Made by a program: the position numbers and the translations under genes. Below the pieces are notes generated by a model. It did no database searches and was not told the DNA's origin. It saw only the letters and a program-made list of their open reading frames with translations. A DNA stretch of 64,000 nucleotides from Tyto alba. Its lineage: Eukaryota > Chordata > Aves > Strigiformes > Tytonidae. Positions 39,101 to 50,460 of this stretch are shown in pieces; the stretch's first letter is position 1; each line of letters begins with the position of its first letter. Where the stretch lies: the NCBI RefSeq assembly GCF_018691265.1, contig NW_024881282.1, forward strand, positions 54,195,122 to 54,259,121, written 5' to 3'.

Positions 39101-39569
39101 ATGGTTTACAGCCTGGATTCAAAAAGAAATTTAGGAGCCACAGCATGAAATATTGCAACACCTAACTTTTTGGGATGTGCTTCACCCAGAGCAAGACTCA
39201 GAAACTATGCCTGGCAGCACAGGGTCTCTAATGCATAGAGAAAGTAAGGTGTCTTATGATGATATATAAAAGATCTAAAAAGCTCAGTAGTGACTTGTCA
39301 AGAGGTAGCAAGTGAGAAATGAGGAGTGCAGGTTTTTAAATCTTTCCCCTTTAGGGAGCTTAGGTACTTTACGAAATATTAGAAAGAAGCATCTTTATAT
39401 TTTAAAATAGCTACAGTTCTCACAACCTGGGGGATTTTGCTCTTTCTGATGAAGTAGCACAAGAAGAAAGATCCGTTTGTGGGGTAGGTCAGACAAACAG
39501 TATTAATTTCAGGTTTTCTTCTTCTTTGTTTAACTCTCCTTTGCTGGTGAGTTTTGGGGAGTAAAGTAC
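33114..39569. other. Intergenic, no gene seen
   Basis: AT-rich with an A19 run (about 37,259-37,279), a (CAG)5 run near 35,960 and a GT/T-rich patch at 38,710-38,770. Open frames are at most 118 codons (35798-36154 minus) and show no domain. No repeat family recognised. Confidence 0.65.
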
Positions 39570-40870
39570 CACCCCTGATAGGGGAAGATCAATAGGGACC
39601 ACTTAAGCAAAGTGAACATACATCAGTCTGTGGGAGCAGGTGCATCCAAGTGCCCTGAGGGAGTGAGCAGATGTCAGAGTGGACAGCTCTCTATCATCTG
39701 CAGATGTTCATGGTGACAGAAGAAGGTCCCCAAAATTGGAAAATGGTAAATACGCGCATTTTCAAGACGGCAAGAAGGAGGATGTGCGGATCTACGGGTC
39801 AGTGCGCAGGAAGATTATGGAGAAAATTCTCCTGTAAGTCATTTCCACACACGAAGGACAAGAAAGTGATTTGGAATAGTTAATATGGATCTACTAAAAG
39901 GAAATTCTGCTTGATCAACCTGGTTGCCTTGAACAATTAAATGACTGGCTGTGTGAGGAAGGGGAGAGCAGTGGGTGTTGTTTATCTTATGACATGGTCT
40001 ACCATAACATTCTTGTAGACAAAGTGGGCAGATATGGGCTGGTTAAGCAGTTTATAAAACGGTTTGAACTGTGAGGCTTAAAGAGCAGTGGCTGGTCAGT
40101 GTCCAGTACTGGAGCCCATGCTGCTTACAGTCTTCACCAACAATCTGGATGACAGTGGCAAACACTCCCAGCAGGTGACACCAAAATGTGGGGAGTGGTC
40201 AATATATTGGAGGGCAAGGCTGCCACTCAGAAGGATCAAAACAGGCTGGAGAAGCGAGCACACAGAAATTTCATGGAGTTGAACAAAGACAAATGCAAGT
40301 CCAGCACCTGGGACAGAATAACCCCATGCAACAGTACAAGTTTGGCACTGGCTACCTGGAAAATTTCTTTGCAGCAAAATGCCTGTAGGTGCTGGTGGGC
40401 AAGTTGAACATGAGTCAGCAGTGTGTGCTAACAGTGATGAAGGCATGGCATTCGAGAAAACGGAAAGCTGTGTTTGTTCAGCCTCTTTAAAGAAGGGAAA
40501 GAGGAGATCTAACTGCTGTATTCAACTACTTATGGGTGGTTGCGGGGAAGATGGAGCCAGAGGCTTCTTGGAAGTGTACTGCAAAGGAATGAGAGGCAAT
40601 GGACACAAGAGGTAGAAAGGGAAATTCTGGGAAATTTGTTTGGATGTAAGGAAGAAGATCCTTCAAAATGATGGTGGTCAAATGCTGGAAAAGGGCCAGA
40701 GAGACTGGTAGGTAGAATCTTTGTCCTTGGAGATATCTGAAACCACAGGACACAGCCCTGAGCAACCTAATCTGTCTTTGAAGTCAACCCATCCATGACT
40801 GGTGTTTGGATCCTCACACCAACCAGGCCTCTAGAGATCCCTTTCAACTCAATTTTTTTCTCCGATTCCC
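39570..40870 (+). mobile_element. CR1 LINE, decayed copy with reverse-transcriptase remnants
   Basis: Plus-strand segments match CR1 ORF2 in order: the CCCTGAGGGAGTGAGCAGATGT region, GGCAAGAAGGAGGATGTGCGG, a CTGCTTGATCAACCTGGT block, a GGGGAGAGCAGTGGGTGTTGTTTATCTT block, GAGCCCATGCTGCTTACAGTCTTC, and the AACAAAGACAAATGCAAGTCCAGCACCTGGG block. Translation needs several frame changes. In the frame reading GPMLLTVFTNNLDDS, the expected Phe-Ala-Asp-Asp catalytic motif is missing and the text jumps to TPKCG, implying a deletion there. The copy ends near the TTTCAACTCAATTTT stretch and lacks a clear terminal octamer. It is dead. Boundaries are approximate. Confidence 0.88.
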
Positions 40871-43800
40871 AGCTTTTTCTCCTCTTAAATGAAAGCAACA
40901 AAGTCTTGCTCCCAAAATAACATTGAGTGTGTACATGTATCTGTTATTTTTTCATCCTAGAAGGTGTCCTTACTCTATAAACAGCATTTATGTTAGCATG
41001 CATAAACAATCCATGTAATCTCATATCTTAGGATAATGGTTTTAAATGGAAAAAAAAAATCATAGTGTTTATCTGTATCACTTATGTGTTGTATAAAAGA
41101 AAGAATGGTCACTTCTGTTATTTTTGCAGTCAGTTTTTCCATTTTATCTGGAAGCTTTGAAAAATCAGTGATGATTCCAGTACGCTAGTTAAAAACCCTA
41201 TTTCCTTCAAAATCCAATAACCAGCATGATTTTAATAAATGCCTGTGGGAGAATTATTAGAAAACCCCAGAATAACTTTGCTCCATTGCCTTTTCATTTT
41301 CCATCAGCTTTTCAGGAGTCAATTACCCTTATTTTTGTATGTGAATATTTGGAACGTACCAGAGCTTTTAAAGAACTTTAAATTTGGTGGACCATATTCT
41401 CACCTGTGATAAAAATATGAGTGTGTAGCTGTGTATCTGTATAAATATTGTAGAGGGGACTTTTAGGCACTGTTGGACTGTCCCAGCTCACAGAGCATCA
41501 GGATGCTAACCACAAATAATTTATAGCAGCTGGCTTTTGGAATCCAATCCATGCTTCCTCTTCCCCAGTTTTAGGGGGATGACAATAACAGAATGTTGTA
41601 GGATGCTGCTACACATCAGGCTCTAAGACACTATAGGTCTCCTTACACTGAGGTATTCCTGATGAGAGCTGTGGTCTGTGTCCCTGATTATTTTAGTACC
41701 TGAAGTTCAATATTAAAAGAGATGGAAGACCCAAGTAAAAACATAATCTTTATGAAAAAAATTAGAATCCAAGAACCTAACTGCTAAACTGAAGAACAGT
41801 GCCGCAACTGGCACTTTTAGTTAGTTTAGGTTAGCATGGTGGGTCATAGGAGGGGAGTGGTCTTTTGGGAAAGACAAAGGAGAAAAATTGTTGGTAGACA
41901 TTAATGAGCTCATAAGTTTTTAGAGACAAAATCTGCATGTGGCTACCAAAACATAAATTTTCTTTTTCTCTATTTAGCAGCTCAGAACATGCATGCTTCT
42001 GAGTAAAATCAGTGTTTAAAGGGGATACATACAAGACCCACCTATATGCAACTATTCAGAAACAAGTTTTTATTTTCCTGATTTTTATGCTGTGCTGTTC
42101 ACCTTGAAATGGAAATGCTGAAGTTGTTCCAAACATTATACCTTTTGTGAGTGCCAATGCCCACTTTCATGTTTTATGCTTTTCTTTTAGCATGTGGAAG
42201 AGCCCTACAAATTGATGAAAAGTAAGAAATAGCGATGCTAACTCAAAAGTGAAACAAGCTGAAGGAAAAAAGAGAGAACATTCATATTGTGTTTTGTAAC
42301 CGTGTTGTGTTCTAAGGCCACGGTATTCAGCTGGGGATTTTCGAGTCAGAAAGATATAAATACAGGCTGTGTAGGACAAAGACTGCCAATCTGGTATTTC
42401 CAGAAAATGGTAGATTTATCGTATTGTGCATGTGCAGCATGTACAAATGCACCTTTGGAGATGAGTCAGGCTTACTAAGTAAGTATCTGTAAAATCAGCT
42501 GCACTGTATAGGTGCAACGGATCAACTCAGTTCTTCCCAGGAGTGCTGGCCATACTGTGAAAGCATGGAGAGAAGCTTCCTGAAAGCATGTCTTCCTGCG
42601 TGGTGTCACACAACCTGTGTGTGAGTACTGCAGATTTGTTCAGATTTTCAGATGTTGTGAAAAGGATCTGGAGCAACTGCTCATGTGCAGCAGCAGCACA
42701 CGGTAAATAACACTCACATTTTCCAAGATTTGCACAGACAAAACTCCTGGGTTTCAAAACAGGTCAGTTTAGCTATTGCTTTGTCTACTTTTTCTTCTGT
42801 TGTTTGCATGTGACTTGTTTATATTGTTTTAACTGGGTGAGAATAGGTCTGTGTCTTCAGATGTGTTTGCCTGATTTCTGTAACAGCAGGACACCAATAT
42901 GAAACTACCAAGCATCCTCCAGTCTCATAATACATAGCCAACCTGAGTGTAATGATACATGCAGCTAATATAGGTATATCTGCTCCTATAATTACATGAT
43001 GTTTGCTGTGACTAAAGTGCAACAGCTGCTGTAGTTGCATTTTCGGTGTGCTTTGACTGCTTGTAATCCAGGAACAATACTTGTGGTCCTACAGTGATCC
43101 ACGCAACAGGAAAGGTCACCCATTCCAGTATGTATCCAGGATCCCTGGTCATTTTGCATTGGTGGGGCAGGAGCATCCAACCCCTGTGGATCCACTTCAG
43201 TTTGGGTCTACCCCAACGTACTGAAACGATGCTGCTAATAGCAGCATGGTCTTGGTTGTTTCAGTTCCCTCTGCATTACTTTTAGCTGTTGGCAAACATA
43301 GAAACCAGCTAGGGAGACCATGATGTTATTGTATCAGCCTCCAATGAATAAGACCACATTTGTCTTTACAACCAGCAGCCTTTTAATTTGGCTGTGGTCC
43401 GCATCCAGGCGTGTATGTGAACCGCAGTGCTTGCTGCAACAGTGATTGTGACAACCACATACCAGGCTACTTGCTAACTTGCCCTTTCCTCTTTGTATTT
43501 CATCCTACAGCTGCATCACTGTGTGTGGGGTAGTTAACATTAAGCCTTTTCTTTTTATTTATTTATTTATTTTTAATGGCACGGACCTTTAGGTCTGTAT
43601 TTGCTTTGAAAATATTCAAACATTCTACAGATCCTTACTTACGTCTACAGTAACAACTGGGGAAGTGTTTCACTCCCCTCTTCTGTTTCTCACAGAGTTG
43701 AGTAGCAACATCATATAAGGTGTGATGACAGTTAAGGAGAACTTGCTTTTATACTGGCTGGTACAAATTAAAAATAGACAGCAGTTAATTAAGTATAACA

Positions 43801-44039
43801 GTGCTTCCTAACGCTGTATGCATTCATCACTGTTTAACCTAGGAATGGACAAGAATTCTAGGAGAAAACTGAGAATTTGACTCTGGTATTCCTGTAATGA
43901 ACGAGGGCCCTTTCTCACCTTCTCTGGCTCCCTCCCCTCCCATCTCTGCATCCCCTTTTGGACAGCACAAACCTCACTGAAATAAACGACCCAGCAATGC
44001 TTTTACCTACCCCCACCCACCGTTTCACTCCGTTCATCA
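40871..44039. other. Intergenic, no gene seen
   Basis: AT-rich sequence leading to the second CpG island. A short TTTA run lies at about 43,555-43,575. No recognisable gene or mobile element, and open frames are all below 80 codons. Confidence 0.7.
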
Positions 44040-44375
44040 GTAGTCGCGGCAGACGACTTGCGATCCACCACCCGTCTTTAAGCCTAGGAAGAAGAGGCCT
44101 TCAGGACCTGACCCGCCCCACGTCCCCCCCGCCACCTCCCAAGCGCAGGTGCCGGGACCCAGCCCGCCGTCCCCCCCACCCCCCCACCCCCCAACCCGGG
44201 CGAGGGGGGCTCGGCCGCGGCTCTCCCGCCGCCGGAGCTGCCGTGCGTAACTCCCTTCTCCCTCTGGAGGGAGACACAGTCCAGCTTTTGGCTGCCGGCG
44301 CCGCCGCGTCCGTCCTGCCCCTGCCCCCCCGCTCCAGCCGCCGCGGCCCCCGCCCCGCTCCCCCCGGGGGAGCTG

Positions 44376-44405
44376 CCCGGCCCGGCCCGGCCCGGCCCGG
44401 CCCGG
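44376..44405 (+). repeat. (CCCGG)6 pentanucleotide repeat, G-quadruplex-prone on minus strand
   Basis: Six perfect CCCGG units in tandem. The opposite strand carries six GGG runs separated by CC, which fits the usual G-quadruplex pattern. It is in the core of the second CpG island. Confidence 0.92.
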
Positions 44406-45218
44406 CGGAGCGGCTCCCTCCCCGCCCCGGCGCCCAGCCCTGCGCCGCAGGGGAAGGGGGGTGGGGTGGGTTGGGGGGGGGGGTGATGGCCCAGGGGGGA
44501 GCAGCGGCGGTACCACCCGCCCCCCGCGCCGGGGATCCGCGGGGACCTCCTCCTCCTCTCCGCGGCCACGTGCGCCCCTGCGGAAACTTCGCACTCGCCG
44601 CTCGGGAGGGGAAGAGGCGCGGAGGGGAGAGGGAGGGTTGAGCCGCGCCGTGGGGGGCGGGCGGGGAGGCGGCCCAGCCCCGGGGTGCGCGGGCCGCGGG
44701 GGCGGCCGGCGGAGCCCCCGCTCCTCGGTCAGACAGGGCGGCGGACGCGGGGGCCTGCTGCCTCGGAAAGGGGCTGGGGAGGGGGGGCAGGAGCGGCGAG
44801 GAGCCGGATAAACACCGGGGAGGAGAAGGGCGTCCCTCCCACCCCCGCAGGGTGCGAGCTGCCTCTGCTTGTCCGGCCGCCCGGGGCGGCCCCGCGCCCC
44901 TCCGCGGTGCGGTGCGGTGCGCGGAGCGGCTGCTGCTGCTGCTGCTACCGCTGAAGGTGAAGCTCTCGCTCTCCAATTACTTTTCCCAAGAGGGAGAAGG
45001 AGGCAGCAGGAGGGGGAAGTCGTGCTGTGTGTGAAAGGCAAACCAATCAGAGATGCTCTAACGGAGGGATTGCTGCAGGACGCGCCGGTTTTTCCTCCCT
45101 TCCTCCGCCGGCGGGGCTGAATCGGGACCGCACGCAGCTGGCGGAGGGGCCGGAGCCGCACTGGGCTGCAGGACTTCCTCACCTGTCGCTTTTCCGATAG
45201 CTAATCCAGACTTAGTCC

Positions 45219-45221
45219 TAT

Positions 45222-45262
<41 letters not shown>
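45219..45262 (+). repeat. TTTA microsatellite within the second CpG island
   Basis: About ten TTTA units in a row, an AT-rich break between two CpG-dense blocks. Confidence 0.95.
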
Positions 45263-45339
45263 ATACTCTGAAACCGTGCACGAGAAGCACTTCAAGTCTT
45301 CCCACCCTTCCCACTTACTTCACCCTTCCTCTAGCGTCT

Positions 45340-45599
45340 CTTAGCCGGATTCCTGGTGTATTCCCAGAGAGGCGGGGGGGGGAGACCCGGGCCCCGGCGG
45401 ACGGCTGCCCGCCCCAGCCCGGCCGAGCCGCGGAGAACCGAGCCGAGCCGAGGAGCCGGGCGCGGCGCCGCTCCGTGCCCCCGGGCGCTGGCGGGGCGCG
45501 GGGCGCGGGCCGGCGATGCCCGGGCGGTGAGGCCGGAGCTCCCCCCGCGACGGGAGGCGGCCGATCGCTAGGTGTTTCCAGCAGGAAGCGGGGCTGCAG
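45340..45599 (+). other. Candidate non-coding first exon (TAFA2?) ending at a strong donor
   Basis: The sequence GGGCTGCAG|GTAGGTGAGC at 45599/45600 is a near-ideal splice donor on the plus strand inside the CpG island. The segment before it has no convincing coding frame. The start shown is only a lower bound on CpG density, not a mapped transcription start. Weaker donors, such as GAAG|GTGAAG at 44,955, are also possible. Confidence 0.3.
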
Positions 45600-45901
45600 G
45601 TAGGTGAGCGGTGAGCTCCAGGGGCGTGTGTCTGTCTGTCTGTCTGAGGGGCTGGCGGGGGAGGGGGACACGACGGACCCGGCGATGCCCCGGCGGGCGG
45701 GCGGAACGCGGCCGCGGCGGTGCCGGGCGCCGGGTGTGCGGGGCGGCTGCTGCGGGATGCCGCCCTCCCGCTGCCCAAAAGTTGCAGAAAGCCGGTGTGA
45801 GGGGCGGCTGCCTTCGCCGCCCTGCCGCGGCTCCTGCCCGGCGCCGGGAGCAGCCTGCTTCCGCCCTGCGCCGGGAGATCCGCAAGGCTGCTTGCCTTTT
45901 T

Positions 45902-45905
<4 letters not shown>

Positions 45906-45933
<28 letters not shown>
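45906..45933. repeat. T28 homopolymer
   Basis: Twenty-eight T in a row on the plus strand at the 3' edge of the dense CpG block. No upstream poly(A) signal on the minus strand suggests a retroposed tail. Homopolymer length may be inexact. Confidence 0.9.
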
Positions 45934-46212
45934 CCTTTGAATTTTATTTGATTTTTATTCAAATGAACAGTTCAGCGTTTCAGCAGAGCCGTGGGTGGGC
46001 CAGGGGAACCCGCTTGATTTTCAGCCCAACTACTGGTATAGGGAGGGTGGCCGCTACCTCGCAGCACCCCCGGGCACTTGGGGGTTTACTCGGCTTGGGA
46101 GCCCGGACGCTGCCTTGGACGTTCACTCCGCCTTCAGAGAGCAGCTACAGGAGAGAGGAGTCACTTTATGAATCCTTTAAAAAAATAGCTATACAGAGAC
46201 GGTTCATGGCTT

Positions 46213-46214
<2 letters not shown>

Positions 46215-46248
<34 letters not shown>
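46215..46248. repeat. T34 homopolymer
   Basis: Thirty-four T in a row on the plus strand, about 300 bp from the T28 tract. I see no retrogene on the minus strand that would make it a poly(A) tail. Confidence 0.9.
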
Positions 46249-49200
46249 CTGTGTGTAACGCTCTGCAAGTTGTGTATATAGTACGAAACATACCTTGTCT
46301 GTCCACGTTGCTTTCTTTGCATTTCAGGGAACTCGTTTACCTGCTAAATATGTTGCCACAGTGAGAGGGCTTTCCCCGTATTCCACCCCATCTATAGCTT
46401 TGCAAGAGAAAGTTTTAAAATAACCTGCTTTGTTCCTGTGGAGCTGTAGGATCGGACACCAGGTTATCTATGCAAAGCATGAAGAGCAGTAGCTTGCACT
46501 GCTCTGTTAGGAGTTACCATGCACAGCTCTTCAACATGTTTCATTCTTACCGAGAGTTAAAATCATTGCTTAAAGCATTTTAAATTACATGTGTAGTTAG
46601 AGTTGTCTCCTTCCAGTTTTTGTTTGGAGATTCTCAGTATTTTTTTTAGAGCACTAAGTACCTCATTTCTACCACCCACCCCCCAGTAGACACTGGCTCA
46701 GTATTTAAAGACCCGTGCTTTGACTCCTGCAGAACTGTCAATTTAAATAATAAACATACTCAACCCCTATCCCTGAAAGTCCCGTAAAGCATTCAGGGTC
46801 TTAGGGTCTTCGCACAGCAGTGGATACATTTAAATTACTATTGACTAAATGATAATTGTTATCTGGTTTCTCTGTCTTGCCAACTAGTTTCAGACATTAG
46901 CATTCACCTTGCAGTGTGTTTAACACTTTAAAGCTACTTTATGGGCTGATCGCAGTGAAGTCAAACTGATAAATTAAGATTCTTTTCTGTAGCATAGGGT
47001 AAACACTAGAAAAAATAGTAGTTAAGTGGTACTAGGAATATAGCTTAGCTGAAGTTGGGAAAAAGCACACTAAGGCATTTTTATCAGGGGTGGCAAAGGT
47101 TACATCTTTCATTATACTTTTTCACAGTAATTGTGCAGTCATTTCATACTGATGCCTAAATTGTATTGTGAGTATATAATTAACAGTAATAAAGTAATTC
47201 ATAGAGATTTCATTATTAACATTTTATTGCAGAGAGCTGATCCTGCTGAGGCAATATTGAAAACCATGTGTTTTTGTGTTCCATAAAGTCCTAGTTTCCA
47301 AAACCACTGTTATTCTTGTAAATGTAAGCTACCTAAATGCCATAATTTCAGTGGAAGGCTTTGCTCAGTTAGTTGAGACCAAATCAGGATTACTAGTCAC
47401 TGGTTCCACATGTTGTTTGAACATAAGGGGTCTTTCAAAAATGGGGTATTAATTCTAGATATGATGCTGGTAGTGGGTCACTTTGAGATAAAATCTCGAT
47501 TCCTGTCCTGCTGTTTTAATCAGAGAATGATGACTAATCTGGCAGTATCTTTTACCATACTGGACATACGGAGTAACATTTTTACCTGTTTCTTCTTGTG
47601 ATCTGAGGGATCTCAGCTTTACATATAGATGCTTGTAATCCACTTGATAATTCTGGTGGGGAATACATGAAAAACTTGTTCTGAATGGAAGTAAATAGAT
47701 GTGTGTACAGACGGATATTGGAGATTGCTTTACTGGCAGGTTGTGAAGTGATGATTCATTGAACCCTATCTAGATTTACATAAAGCAAATAATACTTTAC
47801 ACTGAATTCTGGTGGCAGAGCAGCATGTAGCAGCCAAGAAGTTTCATAATTTCATCACAAGTGATGACAGACTTGATAAAGGACATCTTTACAAATGCAG
47901 GCTATATGTTTTTGGTGAGCAAAATGTACCATGGAATTTTTCAGATCTGAGCATCTTCACACTTAAATTTATTGCTGGCTGTATTGCTACTTACCAAACT
48001 GTGTGAAGCCTAAATAGTGTATTAGAAATATGTTGCGTTAATTATGTTGTATGTTTTACTTACTATAAATAAGTAATAGAACAATGCTAACTAGATATCA
48101 TACTAAAGGAAATCACTGACTTTGGAAAACAGAAAAATCACATTACGTGATACTCATCTACACAAAAATGTGATCACCATCTTGAAAAATTACTCTGATA
48201 CAGCTATCAGTGAGCAAGCAGTTCTATGCCCCTGCTTTAACTTCTGCAGGATTTTATTAGAAATGCTTCATTAAGTCACATTACTCTGCAGCTGTTTGTT
48301 CACTGAAAATTAAAATAAAAATCAGGAAGTTTATCCAGCAAAGCGGTATTATTTCCTTTGTTAAGTACTGAAAGTTCAAACAAACAAAAAAAAATCCTTT
48401 AGCATCTGTGTGCCAGAAACACTGAGTACATCCTATTTTTGTGATATATGGATGGCATTTACTGATGCAATTCATCAATGTACTTATTAGTCAAACGTCA
48501 TCAAACAAAGAAAATAAATGAAAGTAAACAAAGATTGCACGATGATGCAGAGGCTAAAGCAAGGAAAGACCCTACAAATCTAATTAATTAATGTTCAGTC
48601 TCATATTTACAGTCTATATTTAGACATCTCATTTAAATGTCTTTCTCTCATCGATTTTCTACTACAGCTCCAGATTATTCAGGTAGCAATAGCTTTTCAT
48701 TTGAAAATGCATTTTCCATTTACCTTTTGAAACGCTGAATTTTAAAGGCACTAAGGTAAAAGTTGTGTTTGGATGAATGTAGCAGAAGGGCCCTATGTCA
48801 GCAGAGCTGAATACTGACCTGTCCCCATTCATGACCATTCTTATGTGTTAAGAGTGACATCTCCAACTGATGTAGGCTTTCATTGCTCCACTGAAGTATT
48901 TGAAGCTCTGACATTTTAGACCAGATGGAGATTTGCTCCATTATCTTCTTTAGATCACTGAATTTAAGTGAATTTAAGTGTACACTTTAAAAGGAATTTG
49001 TTTGCTTTTTTTTTTTTTTTTTTTCCTAGGATGAGAAAACATTTAAATAGTACACGGAGCTTGACAGAATCCATTGTAAATGCATACCTTCCCATTTGAA
49101 ATACTTTTTAAAAACAGAGGCTCAGTCTTGGATCTATTTCAACAGGAAATTTGGCCCAGTGGTTTGGTTTTGTAAACTGTTAATATATACTTCAGAACAC

Positions 49201-50384
49201 TCATCCTCATTACTCAGTTCAGATTTTTAAAACTCATCAGATACAGGAATGAATGTCGAAACATTAACAGTAAGGTCATTCATTTTTCCTAGTGACAGCT
49301 ACAAATCTAGCTCTTGGTAGAACATAGGAAGATAGTGATTTTTGTGCTTTGATTCTTTATACGTCCTTGCCAACCACTCTTGCTTAGCATATATAGTCAG
49401 TTATTTATCAAAGGAGAAGACAAAATAATAATGGCCACCTAATGTACTTTTTCATACTGCTAGTGCAGAACAGTCACATTTTTAAGATAAACAATTCAAG
49501 GCATTTTTATAGAGTTTCTTTTATGCATTGTGTTTTGAAAAATGCTTTGGAGATGGAAGAGAGAAGATATTAAAGACATCATGCTTTACTGTACTAGTTA
49601 TGGCAGGACACTACATACTTACATAAAATGGGATGAAGTCACTCAAAAAAGCTTTCTTGGCTTTTTCTTCTGTTCTGATATGTAGGGACACTGATTTATA
49701 GAATGCATTGCAGCTATAGTTATTGCTTGAAGTAGCACTAGAAAATGCTTTGTATGGATTTGATCCTTAATCCTTGTGTGAGTAAGCACTTATAGGAGTA
49801 GCTCCTATATCTTCTGCAGTATGGAAGAATCGCTTATATAATCGCATGTGTGAAAAGTGGGTATTTTATTTTTTTCCCTTGTTTAAAGCTTATCAAATCT
49901 CGTAATCTGTGCTCTGTTAATAGCTTACATTTTTCCAGTAGCCTCACTTCACATCTTGCTGATCTTGTAATACGAAACTTGAACACAGGTCTCTTGGCAC
50001 CAGGACAGCATTGTATACAGCCGCCTCTTCTGTGAGCATCACATTAACAACGCCAAGGGGGGAGCCATAGTACAGGGTAGCACACAGGTAGAAGCACACA
50101 GGGGGTTTTTTGGATTCATGGGTGTTTGGTAATCTTCTGTGCTTAAATCATGTATTGGAACTAAGGCTGCGTAAGGTGCTTTAGATTGCAAAACTTCACA
50201 GGTAAATAAATGTGCAAGCGTGGTTCAACAAACCTGTTGGGCTGTATAAATATCAAAATATTTAAAAATGGGTTGGTAAGTATGAAACATTTTTGAAATA
50301 GATAACCAAGTTTTTAGTCTTGGTTGTATGCCAGCCTCTCTCTGTGTGAAAGATTTCATGCCTGTGTTGCAGTATTAAGATCAA

Positions 50385-50460
50385 CTATTTGAAGATGAGC
50401 TACTGGACTAGATGGACCCCACTGGCTTGATCCAATAAAGCAATTTCCTCCTTGGAATGC
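50385..50460 (+). mobile_element. Possible ancient CR1/L3-like LINE 3' end
   Basis: The phrase CTACTGGACTAGATGGACCC followed by CACTGGCTTGATCCAATAAAGC resembles the near-3' end of old amniote CR1-type LINEs (the GGACTAGATGGACC...TCTGATCCAGTA pattern). The match is short and from memory. Confidence 0.4.

Larger units (their letters stand above)
44040..46130 (+). promoter_or_regulatory. Second CpG island, probable TAFA2 promoter
   Basis: CpG density is very high over 44,040-45,170 and 45,340-45,890 and moderate to about 46,130, with an AT-rich gap at 45,190-45,330. Visible promoter motifs include many GC boxes, an E-box CACGTG (44567-44572) and a CCAAT box in AACCAATCAG (45043-45047). The island lies about 24 kb from the USP15 start on the 5' side. 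In other vertebrates the neighbour on that side is TAFA2 (FAM19A2), a secreted chemokine-like neuropeptide gene transcribed away from USP15, so this island is most simply its promoter. No TAFA2 coding exon was found in 46-64 kb, which fits a long first intron. The identity is inference from synteny. Confidence 0.6.

Noticed and set aside
44037..45182. 381-codon minus-strand open frame, with overlapping 291-, 227- and 161-codon frames
   Set aside because: These sit in a CpG island where stop codons are rare on every strand. The products are low-complexity Pro/Arg/Gly/Ala text in several frames at once, with no domain.
45315..45962. 215-codon minus-strand open frame starting in a poly-Lys run
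   Set aside because: The start is the T28 homopolymer read backwards and the rest is GC-rich low-complexity sequence with competing frames on both strands.
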